Below are positions 10,997-21,428 of a stretch of DNA of 61,492 nucleotides, piece by piece. Within the stretch, counting starts at the first letter, position 1. Every line of letters begins with the position of its first letter. Source of the DNA: Dichomitus squalens LYAD-421 SS1. Its lineage: Eukaryota > Basidiomycota > Agaricomycetes > Polyporales > Polyporaceae. The notes under the pieces are model-generated. The model had not been told where the DNA came from. It saw only the letters and a program-made list of their open reading frames with translations, and made no database searches. The translations under genes and the position numbers were made by a program. Location of the stretch: contig NW_006766893.1 of NCBI RefSeq assembly GCF_000275845.1, positions 513,511 through 575,002 of the forward strand, read 5' to 3'.

Positions 10997-12380
10997 CTAC
11001 TCTTCATAAGCCGGAAGATGCTCAGTGTCCCTGCTTTGTTCCTCCAACTGCGCGCTGACCGACGCGAATGCAATACGGAGCCTGGAGACCTCTTCCTCTA
11101 GTGCGCGAAGAGCTGTGCTGTTCCCGCCGCCACTACTGACCTCCGACCCAGCCCTCGCGCTTCCAGGAGATGAGAGCATCGACATCTCTCGCTGCAATAG
11201 ATCGATTCTTTGTGCGAGCACCTCCCTTCGTTTCGACGTTCGTGTCGCGGTCGTGCCCGTGGAGGTAGCTGAGGACTCCGTCTCCCTGCGCATATGGGCA
11301 GACGGCCTTGTGAGGGGATTTGGATCCGCAGGCCAGAGCTCTCCCCCGAACTCGTACCCAGAGCCCGGAGTCGAGCTGACGTGGACGCCGCTTGTATGCT
11401 GTATCAAGGGAGGGTGCGCTGCGCTCGCAGGATGAACGACCGTGGTGGAGTGCAGAACAGATCACATGTACTCACAATCTCTGTAGCGGTTGCCGCTGAC
11501 CTCACTAAGACCGTGAGGTTTACGGTAAGCTTCCAGTGGGGGGTCGTCGTGATGAGAAGGAATCTGCTCGGATCGCTCACGCCTCGCGTGTCCTTGAGCC
11601 TTCCGTCGACGCAGGAATAGTAATCCCGCGACTCCCGCTATCAGGATGAGAGCTAACCCTCCTAATACTCCTCCAATAATGACGCCAACAGGTTTCGCCG
11701 TAGAGGGGGTAGAAGCCGCAGCTAACGTTGACTCTGACGTCGTCATGGTGCTACTAACGATGGTTCTCGACGTCAAAGGAGTAGACGTTGAAGCGGTAAA
11801 CGTTGTAGAGGTAACATTGCTCTCCGTCGTGTACACGACATAGTCGAAGAGAATGAGAGACTTCGTGTCGCCGTCTGCGGTCATCACCAGGGTGTGGGGG
11901 CCGTTCGAAAGTCCCATGATCGAATGAACAAGTTGGTTGTACTGTATGACTTCCGTACTGAGATCAGGAGTGTGCAAGAAACTACCGGTATCGGCGCCGT
12001 CCACAGTGAAGGAAATATTGGCGAAAGTTGCCGTGTTGTTGGGGAGGAAGTTGGGCACGATATTATAGACATACACTGCGGTCCCCGTGAAGTTCACGAT
12101 GATTTGAGCAGGGGTCAGCCCGGGGGTATGAGTTGCATCGTGCCAGGTATGGTCGTGTATCTGGCTGATATCCAGGGTGGAGGGTTTGATCTTGCAGCTG
12201 TCGCAGTCCTCAGAGGGGGAGCCGACGTGCCAGGTTCCGTCATTGGGTAGATATGTAGGAATGAAACCTGTGGTGTCATCTCCGAATTGGTCATCGATGG
12301 TGACGTTGACGGAAACTGCTCTCGTAGGGACGGAGAAAACATGGAGGTTATGTACTACGAATGCAACTAAGCATTGTAAC
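10997..12380 (-). CDS. Single-TM cell-surface protein with coiled-coil tail, copy 1
   Basis: The main exon runs down to 11476. A 57-nt intron (11475-11419) follows, and the last exon is 11418-10997. Order: a beta-rich extracellular domain (VNVTIDDQFGDDTTGFIPT, GTWHVGSPSEDCDSCKI, HTWHDATHTPG, NFTGTAVYVYN); a Ser/Thr-rich stalk; one TM helix (GVIIGGVLGGLALILIAGVAG) followed by LRRRK; then a cytoplasmic tail with a coiled coil (RREVLAQRIDLLQREMSML, ALEEEVSRLRIAFASVSAQL). This architecture is common and unnamed in agaricomycetes; function unknown, perhaps wall or lectin-like sensing. The 5' start is uncertain. The reading stays open above the domain (LVAFVVHNLHVFSVPTRAVSV looks like a signal peptide), but no ATG is in frame, so a small upstream exon is likely. 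A close paralog lies at 14479-15850. Confidence 0.75.
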
Positions 12381-13490
12381 CGTGAATCTATCTGTCAGCA
12401 AATGGTGCATCTTTGGGAGTCACTGTGCACGGACATACACACGAGCAAGGCACGCCTTCTGCAATTTTTGAGTGCAGCCATGACTGGACTCGTGAAGTTG
12501 ACTTGCTACGTTGTCTGCGATGTGAGAGAGGAGATAGTCGGAGTAAGTGGGGGCGTCCACGCAGACAGGCATCCCACCCTGTGTCATTAGTTTGGTAATC
12601 GGTTTGGCTAGTTTGGCAATCACACTGATTGGGTTTGCCATCACCTTGGCTGATTCGGCAATGCACCGGCGAGCTGCCAAACTCACATCGGTTGCCATGT
12701 CAGAGTGCACGAGGCATTTGAGCGAGTGGTCAGAAAGAGGATATATAAGGCAGAAGTGTAGCTGTTTGCATATCTCATCGGAAAACTGTCGGATATCGCA
12801 TGATCACACATAAGGATCTGTGTTTCGGTGTACTCGTTCACAGCTCCTTCATCTTTTGCTTCATCCTTCAGATTACATCTCCAGCTATGAACAGCTGATT
12901 TGCAGAGGGAAGATGCCGGACGAGTTACAAGCATCATTCAATGTATAGAAGTATTGCCCAGTTCCCACGTAGGCAGCCGGCAAGGGTAACAAGTAGCTCG
13001 GAGAAATTTGGAACCGAGGAGTACTGCCTTGAATGATCAAGGTGACAGACAGCTCACCATATGGCCAATGTCTCCCCGGAATCGGCGGCATTGTGAACAT
13101 TGGTTACATCGTCCGTTCATTTCGCCCCGCGCGGTGTGCTTGTCAGCGCTTGATGCAATCTCCGCACAACTGGCTGGCACTTCTGCACTTATGTTGCGAA
13201 GCGCAATCCGGCACGCCATCGTGCATTCTGGTCGTACATAGCTAGCCTTGTGTCTGCACATAAGGTGCTCTTGCAGACACCTTGCTCGTTCCTGGCATAG
13301 AAGAACGCAATCTCGCTTGTGTAAGCCAGCTGCCAGCAAATAGTTATAGACGTTGCCAGTCACCTCTGATGATGTACCACCTTGTCGCGTATGCGAAGGA
13401 GGGGCTGTTAGTATGTAGTACTTGTGCCCATTTAGCGCTTCGGGTATTCCCGTGGCGGGCCCCGACTTTGTCCGACAGCTCAACAATTAA
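12381..13490. other. Gene-poor stretch between the two paralogous TM genes
   Basis: At 12420-12710 both strands are open. The minus strand gives a 97-residue frame containing MATDVSLAARRCIAESAK; the plus strand gives a hydrophobic frame with SLVIGLASLAITLIGFAIT. Short repeats of TTTGGcAATC type underlie both, so neither is called. A TATATAAGG at about 12740 may be a promoter. A minus frame at 13100-12885 is protein-like but unassigned. Confidence 0.35.
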
Positions 13491-14119
13491 GGGCCTGTTC
13501 GGCAAAGAGTTGGAGTTAGAGTTACCGGCATTTCATGCCCAAATATAGTAATAATATCTCGGTCTTCAATCTCGAGAAAACTCGAGTTACTCGGGCGAGT
13601 GCATGCGTTCGGATGCCTCCCAGTAACTCCGGGCGGTTGTTATCAGCTCAGGTCATAACTTATCTCGAGGCTCTACCCTTTTGGCAGCCTGCTTGATTCT
13701 CTCTCTATAGAGTATTGGGATGGCTACCATGACCGGCGTAGATTGTGATCAGACATCCGAGACCATCCTACTTGAGGGATTAGGGCAGGCTACTACCAAG
13801 GCCCGCCCAGTCAAAACAATGACAGTTACTGCTATAATAGCCTGTCTTCGGCGCTCTATTTGAGCCTGATGGATAGCTTGGTGAATTTAGACAGCTGCTC
13901 TTGTGTGGACCATGGTGAAGCAGGGATGAAGCAGAGCCCATCTGATAAGCCATAGCTATTGGTATACTAGATACATGTACGAGTTCAGGGCGCTTGTCTC
14001 CTCCGGACTTCACGGGTACTCCGCCCCTGTAACTCTAACTCGCGCAGAAATCCTCGGAAATGCCGCCACGTGACAAAATGCCGGTGACTCGTAACTCCAA
14101 CTCTTTGCCGAACAGGCCC
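13491..14119. mobile_element. PIF/Harbinger-type MITE
   Basis: The 629-bp element begins GGGCCTGTTCGGCAAAGAG and ends with the inverted form CTCTTTGCCGAACAGGCCC. The TIR continues imperfectly inward for about 45 bases (GTTGGAGTTA...ACCGGCATTT). It is flanked by a TAA duplication on both sides (13488-13490 and 14120-14122). GGGCCTGTT ends and TWA target sites are the hallmark of PIF/Harbinger elements. No transposase frame is present, so it needs an element elsewhere to move. Confidence 0.85.
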
Positions 14120-14478
14120 TAATGTCTATCTCTCTGGAAACACTTCACGGACACACTCAATACTCGGACATAGCCACTTCGGTTCTCAAAAAAATTCCTT
14201 TCGTTCTCCTAGAATATGCCAGCACAACTGATGGATACAAGACCTACACAATGGACCCTGTCGAGTTGCATAAGCTTATATAAAGGTGAGTATTTTGCTC
14301 CCTCTCCCGCTCTTCCCTATCTGCAGCGTAATGACTCACCACACCGGAGCATCGCGCGTAGTAGCGAAGTGTGTCGTTCGGACAGGCAGCTTCAATATAT
14401 GCGATAATCTTTTCCACAGAAGATACACTACAAGAAACGTTTTCACAACTCATATTTATGCTGAAGCGGAGTAGTAGA

Positions 14479-15850
14479 CTATGCTTCATATGCCGGTAGT
14501 AGTACGGAACCCCTCCCCTGCAGTTCCCTGACAGAAGCAAGTGCGTTTCGCAGACTGGTCACCTCCTCCTCCAGGGCTCGTAGCTCGCTCCCACTGCCTG
14601 GGCTTGCCTCCGAGCTAGCCCTCACGTTCGTAGAAGAAGAGAGGACGGACATCTGTCGCTGCAATGTGTGGAGTCTCTGGGTGAGCTCCTCGTGTCTCCT
14701 CGAAGACTGTATCGGAGTGGAGCCAGCAGCGATTACTGAAGCCTTTGACTCCCCAGGAATCAGGTACAACTCCCTTGGAGAGTATGTGTGTGTAGCCGTT
14801 TCCGTGAGCTGGGTCTGAGAGGTAAGGCTCAGAGTGCTGCCTGCGTGGGTTTCAGTGCGTCGCCTGTAGTGGGACATCGCAGAATCCGCTATACCGTGGA
14901 ATGAGTAGCGCTCCAGCTGCAGAGTAGTAGTACACTACTCACTAATCGCGTACCTCGCAGCTTGGCTCCCGAGGAGATTATAAGGCTCATGGTACTCATC
15001 TTGATATGTGAGTACCCTTTGCCTTGAAAGCCCGTGCCTGGCGAGCCGAGACTTCCTCCGACGGTAGTAGAATACTGCCGCACTGACTAGGACGACGAAA
15101 GCCATGCCTCCGAGAAGTGCTCCGACGATAGTTCCGACAGGCCTCCGAGAAGAGACGGACGCGATCAGCGGAAGCTCCGTCGCACTCGCGGTGCCAGCGC
15201 TGTTTGGCGTTGAAGTGGAAGAGGCCGCAGTACCGTTTGGCAGGGTAGAAGTTGGGGCAGCGTCAGTGCTTTCCGTGGTGTACAGGAGGTAGTCGAAGAG
15301 CACAAGGCACTTGGGGTCGCCACCTGAGGTCATCACCAGGGTGTGGGGAACGTTTTCAAGCCCATTCTTCGAATAAACGAGTTGGTTGTACTGTATGACT
15401 TCGGTCTTGGGATCTGGATGGCGCACGAAACTACCGGCATCCGATCCGTCGAGGGTAAAGGAGATGTTGACGAAGGTCGTCGTGCTGTTAGGGAGGGAGT
15501 TGGGCACGATATTGTAGACATACACTGCAGTTCCTGTGAAATTCACGATGATTTGAGCAGGGGTCAGCCCGGGGGTATGAGTTGCATCGTGCCAGGTATG
15601 GTCGTGTATCTGGCTGATATCCAGGGTGGAGGGTTTGATCTTGCAGCTGTCGCAGTCCTCCGAGGGGGAGCCGACGTGCCAGGTTCCGTCATTGGGTAGA
15701 TATACAGGAATGAAACCTGTCGTGTTATCTCCGAATTGGTCGTCAATGGTGACATTCATCGGAATGGGTCTTGCAGGGGAAAAGAGCAAGGAAAGACGAG
15801 ACGCGGCTAGAGAACTGTCGACAATCCGTCTATCAGCGATGAACTTATTA
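14479..15850 (-). CDS. Single-TM cell-surface protein with coiled-coil tail, copy 2
   Basis: This is the paralog of 10997-12380, in the same orientation. The main exon goes down to 14943; a 54-nt intron (14942-14889) and a last exon 14888-14479 follow. The extracellular domain (PMNVTIDDQFGDNTTGFIPV ... FTGTAVYVYNIVPN), Ser/Thr stalk, TM helix (VGTIVGALLGGMAFVVLVSA) with RRRKSRLARHG, and coiled-coil tail (RRHEELTQRLHTLQRQMSVL, ALEEEVTSLRNALASV) follow the same order. As in copy 1, no in-frame ATG precedes the domain. The open reading SSLAASRLSLLFSPARPIP looks like the end of a signal peptide and probably joins an upstream exon. Tandem duplication is the simple explanation. About 160 bases of the first domain are nearly identical to copy 1, while the remainder has diverged. 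Confidence 0.75.
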
Positions 15851-17285
15851 CGAATCTATAGGGCACCAATTTACTAAGGGTATGGTGCTCCTCAGAACTC
15901 GAAATCTAACTGTGACTCACTCGCAGTTTCAAGGAAAGATTCGTCGGAGACTCTTTTGGTTTGAAAAGTCCGATTCGTGAATTGGAGAGGACAGCAAGGC
16001 GAGAAGAGTGAAGGACCAGGAGAAGTGTACAACTACCGGTATCCAGAAGGGGGAGCTTTGCGACGATCGAATTCTCCGAGATCTTAGCTATAACCTGATA
16101 CCCGTCACCAGTGTACTTCCCGGTGTTCCTGCCTGCTTGCGCGTCAAAGGTAGATTCTATAGACGCTGTTACCAAATCTGCCATGAGGCGATACTCTGAA
16201 AGGCTGCTTCAAGAGATGTGTATGCCACAATAGGGGCTGTGTCAGACAGATGAATGTAAAGACACAGTCGTCTCCTCGTGGAGTCGTCGTTGGGATCACA
16301 TACCATCATTGCGTTGCCTGATGCCCCGTGTGTCTCCCTCGGGTTAATTTTCTACGGTACCCGTTCTCTGGTGTCGTAGGCATTTGGAAACTGGGTAAGC
16401 AGAGACGAACGAACACCCTCGGGTGATTGTTTAAATCACTTGAATTGCAGCGAAGCGGTACCCAAACTCTATGTCGAAAGGAGCCTGTCATCGAGCGAAA
16501 CGCTTTCCGTCAACAATCTGATGCTAATCTTTCAGAATTGACGCGATGGCGCCTCGTTCTAGCAGGAACCTTGGGCTCTGTTACCCGGATAAAAGCCGAC
16601 AGAGCTAGCGCTCGCGCAGTTGTGTGGATTTCAATACCTGAACGAGAGCAGTACAGGAATCATAATGATGAGGTCAAACTACTTAGAAGTGATCATCATT
16701 AGATCAGTGAGCATGGAACATGCATCCCTAGGTTATAATCACCGATCATCTCCTGAATCTGAGGGTCCGCACTGGTAACTTCGTGTGCAGGCTTACCTAA
16801 GCGCTGGAGCGCTGCCCTACCGAAGTGCATGGTTATGTATGAAGGTATTCTGGGCACAGGTAGCAGTAGCATCATTGAGTTAGATGCTCATGGACGTATC
16901 GTAGCTACCTATATGCAGCACCGCTAGTGGGCTAAGTAGAACTTGAGACCTGTGATCGTCATAAGGCTAGTCCCTTGTACATGCCAGTGCCAGTGTATCA
17001 AAGTAAATCCTGAAGATCTCCGGGGGCGAGAGGAGACCGGGAGGATTGTAAATGAACACCCGAGAAGCGACGTTCTCGGCCGCATCGGACTGGTGGCATG
17101 CAATGCGCGTATACAGGTGGAGAGATATCGATCGAGCACGATCGGTCGATGAGGTCCGCAGCTAAATGACTCACTATAACATTAAAGCGCTCATGCAGAC
17201 TGCAAGCACGTCAACGCGAGAGCAGCAGGCGACATGGGGTACCCAGAAAAGTACCCCGTCGTAGACTTAAGAAGAGACCACGAGC
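15851..17285. other. Gene-free stretch upstream of the GNAT pair
   Basis: Open frames such as 16184-15906 (-) and 16491-16306 (-) look mildly protein-like but have no recognisable family, start context or splice partners. I see no RNA gene or transposon ends here. Confidence 0.4.
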
Positions 17286-18046
17286 ATGGCGTCTGAAACG
17301 CAGTACGAAGCCAACTTCTCCTTCCCCTGGCGGGATCTCGAGAACGACCGCGTCAAGGTCGTGCTATTCAACGTAAATCTGCCATCCAAGTCCTTCATGC
17401 CTTGACTACACTCATGTTTTTGCTCCAGCCAGCTGTACACGGGGCGGAGTACTGGGCAGGCACGAAAGACCACCCCGAGGTGTACGACTACCTACCATGG
17501 GGCCCCTTCCCTTCACTCGACAGCTTCGTGCACTACATCGACCAGCGCTTCAATATCTCCCCATCCTATCTCGTCCTCGCTGTCCTCGACAAGACATCCC
17601 CCGGAACACCGCTCGCAGGGCTCGTAGGCTTTCTCTACGCCGAGCCTAGCAATCTCTCACTCGAAGTCGGGATCCTCATCTGTCTCCCCGCGTTCCAACG
17701 CCGACGCATCACGTACGCGGCCGTCGCCCTGCTCCTGCAGTACTCCCTCAACCTGCCCACGGACGGCGGTCTGGGGCTGCGGCGGGTACAGTACCAGGCG
17801 AACAGCAACAACGTGAAGTCCGTTGGCTTCGCGAAGAAGATGGGCTTTCACTTGGAGGGGATTATACGCTGGCAGAGGGTGCTGGACGGGTCCAAGCCCG
17901 GGAACGGGAAGGCGGCGAGAGAGGGCGATCCGAAGCCTGGTACGGTCGGGAGGGATACAGCGTTATTGAGCTTGTGCTGGGATGATTGGGAGGAGGGGAA
18001 GAAGGACGCCATCTGCCAGCCGGAATATGTCCTGTATAGGTCCTGA
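17286..18046 (+). CDS. GNAT (RimJ/RimL-like) N-acetyltransferase, intact copy
   Basis: Exon 1 is 17286-17372 (MASETQYEANFSFPWRDLEN...), the intron is 17373-17428, and exon 2 is 17429-18046. The product is 234 residues. The sequence follows the fungal RimJ/RimL acetyltransferase layout: FPWRDLENDRVKVVLF at the N-terminus, PLAGLVGFLYAEP (beta hairpin), LSLEVGILICLPAFQRRRIT for the acetyl-CoA pyrophosphate loop, ANSNNVKSVGFAKKMGFHLE near the C-terminus, and a conserved tail DTALLSLCWDDWE. Such enzymes acetylate amino groups of proteins or small molecules; the substrate is unknown. A damaged tandem copy follows 440 bases downstream. Confidence 0.88.
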
Positions 18047-18487
18047 CAGCGTGCAAGCGCTAGGCGCAAGCAAGTGCGGAGCAGGAATAGTAGAAATAGA
18101 CTCGAACGAAGCTGACGTCAGTAGAACACGCCAGTGTTGCCACAACGAACGATCGTCGGAAACGACACTTGCGTCGTACCAGGCCCATAGGTGCTATGTC
18201 CTGATGATCAGACGCGAGCAGCTTTCCACGACGGTCTGTCAGACTGCGCTCCGTGGTGCTATGAAGTCGTGATTATTATTCAGCACAACCTCGCGTCTAA
18301 GAATGGATGTAAATCACCTTTGCTCCGTCCGCAGGACCCCAACACAATGCCCCCTCCCATGTGTTTCTACCGCGCAGCAATTGCAGGCCTGCAAGCGCCC
18401 AACTTCCGCACTACGTCAGATCACGCAAACGCATAAAAAGCCAATACTTACTACTGAGGCGCATCAGCCCGCATCCGCGAAGACATC

Positions 18488-19262
18488 ATGAGCACAGCAG
18501 AGCTGCCGCCAATCGAATACAACTTCTATTTCCCCTGGCGAGACCTCGAGAACGACCGCGTCAAGCTCGTCCTCTTCGATGTACGTCGTCCACAGCTCCC
18601 TCTCGTCACCTCCATCCTCTCACCCTGCCTACCAGCCAGCTGCGCATGGCCCCGCATACTGGGAAGGCACGAAAGACCACCCCGCGCTCTACGACTACCT
18701 CCTCTGAGGGCCCTTCCCCTCCCTCGCCGCCTTGCTTTCTTACGTCTCCCGCCGCGCCCAGAACGCCGCTGGGTCCTTCCTGCTCCTCGCCATCCTCGAC
18801 AAGGCGTCCCCCGGCGAGCCGCTCGCGGGTATCACGGGCTTCCTCGACGCAGACCCTGCGAACCTCTCCGTCGAGGTGGGCGTCCTCGTCTGCCTGCTCG
18901 CGTTCCAGCGCAGGGGCCTGACGTCCGCCGCCGTCGCGCTGCTTCTCCAGTACTGCCTGGACGTGCCCCGAAACGGGGGGCTCGGGCTGCGGCTGGTGAC
19001 GTACGCGTCGCACATCGCGAACGCGGCTTCTGTCGGCTTTGCGCGCAGGATGGGGTTCGTGTTTGAGGGGGTGGCGCGCTGGGAGAAGATGCTCGTGGAG
19101 GGGAAGCCGGGGAACGGCAAGTCGGTGGCGGGGAGGGAGGGCGACCCACGGGCGGGGATGGGCGGACGGGACACGGCGTGGTCCAGCTTGTGCTGGGATG
19201 ATTGGGAGGGGGGCAGGAGGGAGGCGGTGTGTCGGCCCGAGTATGCGATGCGTAGATCCTGA
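18488..19262 (+). pseudogene. GNAT (RimJ/RimL-like) acetyltransferase copy with in-frame TGA
   Basis: The structure is the same as its upstream neighbour: exon 1 18488-18580, intron 18581-18635, exon 2 18636-19262. At 18705-18707 the codon for the conserved Trp in YLPWGPFPS is TGA instead of TGG, so the protein would stop after about 54 residues. Downstream the frame is clean to a normal end with the family motifs (LSVEVGVLVCLLAFQRRGLT, ANAASVGFARRMGFVFE, WSSLCWDDWEGG). One G-to-A change therefore explains the break; it may be a recent pseudogene, an allele, a read-through case or a sequencing error. The copy is more GC-rich than its partner. The 18047-18487 spacer holds no gene. Confidence 0.8.
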
Positions 19263-19490
19263 CAAGTCGATTCGAACGAACATACCTGTCAGCGGCCGTA
19301 TCGTGCATGCAGAAAGGTGAGCATGGAACGATCTATAGCAGAACCCAAGAAAATGCATTGTGGTACAGAAAACATCCAAACCATCGTGAGCATGTGGACG
19401 ATACACTTCTATTTGCCAGTCTTGTCTTGCCAACTATCGCAACCATCAGCCATCTCTCCTCTTACGTGAAGAGGGAACGCAAGAAAGAAC

Positions 19491-21428
19491 TCACATGTCG
19501 AGGAATAGCTTCCACAGCACCGAAAACATCAGCCCCTGCAGCCCGTTCGCCAAGATTCTCGTCTTCAACCCCCTCCCAAGCAACCCCCTCAGCCCGTCCT
19601 GCGCGATGACCGCCTCTGCTGCGGCCATATACCCGATGCGCGTCTCGTGTACCTGGCGGTATGTCTTGACGACGCGAAGTGAGTTCGAGATGGAGTCGGA
19701 GACGACGGACGCGCAGAATCCGATGAACGCTTGTCGGAGGAGCTTCTCGACGATGGTGTTAGGTTGGGGGAGGGTCTCGTCGAGGTAATTGTAGGTCCCG
19801 AACCAGGGGTAGTGCCCGACGAAGGTCGCCGCCGCAGTCGCGAAGGCCCCGTACCAGAGCGTACCAACGCCGTAGCGCTTGATCTGCGCGGGTTCGAGAA
19901 TCGTGAGCTCTGCCACTGCGCGGGGCCATCATGTCATGGACGCACCCTCGAGCGGAGGATGGCGATCCCCGCCTTGCCCTCCGTCTGCATCGTCGTCTTC
20001 ACCGTGTCCACCGGCGTGAGTATCATCCTGAAGGCCGCCGCAGCCAAGCTCGCAAACACCGTCTTCAGCAGCGCGGGCAGGTTCTTCAGGTACTTATTCG
20101 ACTTCAGCAGCGCGAGGATGCCGACGTTCGCCGCGGTATCTCCAAACCGAGAGACGGGGCCTTGGATGAGGGCTGCGCTGAGGCCCTGATAGTAGCGCGT
20201 CCAGCCGCCATCGGCGTAGAGAGTCTCGATCGCTTGCGTAGTCGTCGTGCCGTAGCGGTATTGGTAGTTCATGACCGTGCGAAGGGGCATGAGCGTGAGC
20301 ACTTGGAGGACCATCGCGGCCGCGCCGCTGAGCCCTCCGCCCAGGGCAGACTTGAGCGCTTTCCCGAGGTCGAACTGGAAGAGAGTTATAGTGAGTACTA
20401 ACTCCTGCACGAGGAGAGGAAGAGAAACAAATGGGGCCACGCTAAGAGCGAGAGGTTAGGAACCCGACACGCGGGCAACTAAATGCAACGCCCCGCTCAA
20501 AGTTGGCGGATTTTCGGAGCAGCCCGTATTTCGTCCATCCGTACTTTGCTTCACGGCACAAGGTCAGGGACCATGGAGGGGGCTGAGCCTTTGTCACGGT
20601 TGCGGGCATGGTATCGGGCGCGCCCAGTGTTCCCCTAGTGTGTTGTATGGAAATGACCACTTCTGTCTCGCGGTGATTAATACCAGAGGATCCGAGGCCT
20701 CTTGTTGCTGACGCGGAGGCATGGGTTCTCTTCTGCTAATGAACGGGCTCCTTATAGGTGAACTGATGGGGAGTCCGCGAGAAATACCATTGCTGAATCA
20801 TGCTGTACATAGACTCTATACAGAGCTCACAGCATGCCGCACCTCTCCTGCCGTGCCAGGTCCCACCTCGCGCGGGAGTGGACACGTACTAGTGCTGACC
20901 TGCGAGCCCCACACGCTCATCGCGATGCGCTGCCCCGTGTACTTCCTGACTCAATGCGCTTCACGAAATAGGGACTTTTGTTCCAGGAAAGTGCTTGAAG
21001 AATGCGAGGAGGAGGCACTCGATGAAAACGCGAAAGGTCTGCTCGGAGGCGCAGGGGCCTCCAGCAGCGTGACGCAAAAACGGATGGACGAGATACAGGC
21101 GCACCGAAAATCCGCCAACTTCGAGCGGGGGCTACTGGCGCGGCATAGAGCTCGTAACACCACAGCCATCCCAGAATCCAAAAGCACGAGATGCGATCCG
21201 TGAAGAAGACAGAAATAATAAACTCACATCAACGTCGTCCGAGTCGATGATCCCCTTGATAAAGACCGCGACAACCAGGACACCGAGGATGGTGAAGACT
21301 GTATACCATGCAAGGGTCCACCATGCGCGCTTCTCTTGAGGAGGAGGGGAGGTAAGATCTTCACCTGCTTCAACTTGGGCCTCGCGGTCGAGGAGGGGAG
21401 CCCGCTCGTCGGTGGGCCGTTCGGCCAT
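19491..21428 (-). CDS. SLC25-like mitochondrial-carrier-fold protein with extra N-terminal membrane exon
   Basis: Three exons: 21428-21228, 20374-19946 and 19907-19491, all joining in phase 0. The product is 348 residues. Exon 1 encodes an acidic head (ERAPLLDREAQ, a dileucine-type sorting signal) and one TM helix (WYTVFTILG VLVVAVFIKG). Exons 2-3 encode a carrier fold: GGGLSGAAAMVLQVLTLMPL, ADGGWTRYYQGLSAALIQGP, TPVDTVKTTMQTEG, and GLRGLLGRGLKTRILAN. Only the middle repeat keeps the canonical PxD/ExxK signature; the first (MPLRTVMNYQ) and third (SDSISNSLRVVK) are altered, so transport may differ from classical carriers. The ERxPLL-type head hints at a non-mitochondrial membrane, which is inference. 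Intron 1 is 853 nt because of an inserted MITE. The last 38-nt intron (19945-19908) is short and should be verified. Confidence 0.8.
20491..21130. mobile_element. MITE-like element inside intron 1 of the carrier gene
   Basis: Long imperfect terminal inverted repeats of about 65 bases bound a 640-bp unit. The left end is CCCCGCTCAAAGTTGGCGGA then TTTTCGG, and the right end read in reverse is CCCCGCTCGAAGTTGGCGGA then TTTTCGG. Similarity continues inward (TCGTCCATCCGT). No transposase frame is present and I could not find a clear target duplication, so the exact outer limits and superfamily are open. It accounts for most of the unusually long first intron. Confidence 0.65.

Noticed and set aside
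12885..13100. Minus frame resembling the end of an aspartic protease (SYLLPLPAAYVGTGQYFYT)
   Set aside because: No DTG motifs or other protease segments nearby; resemblance is too weak to call.
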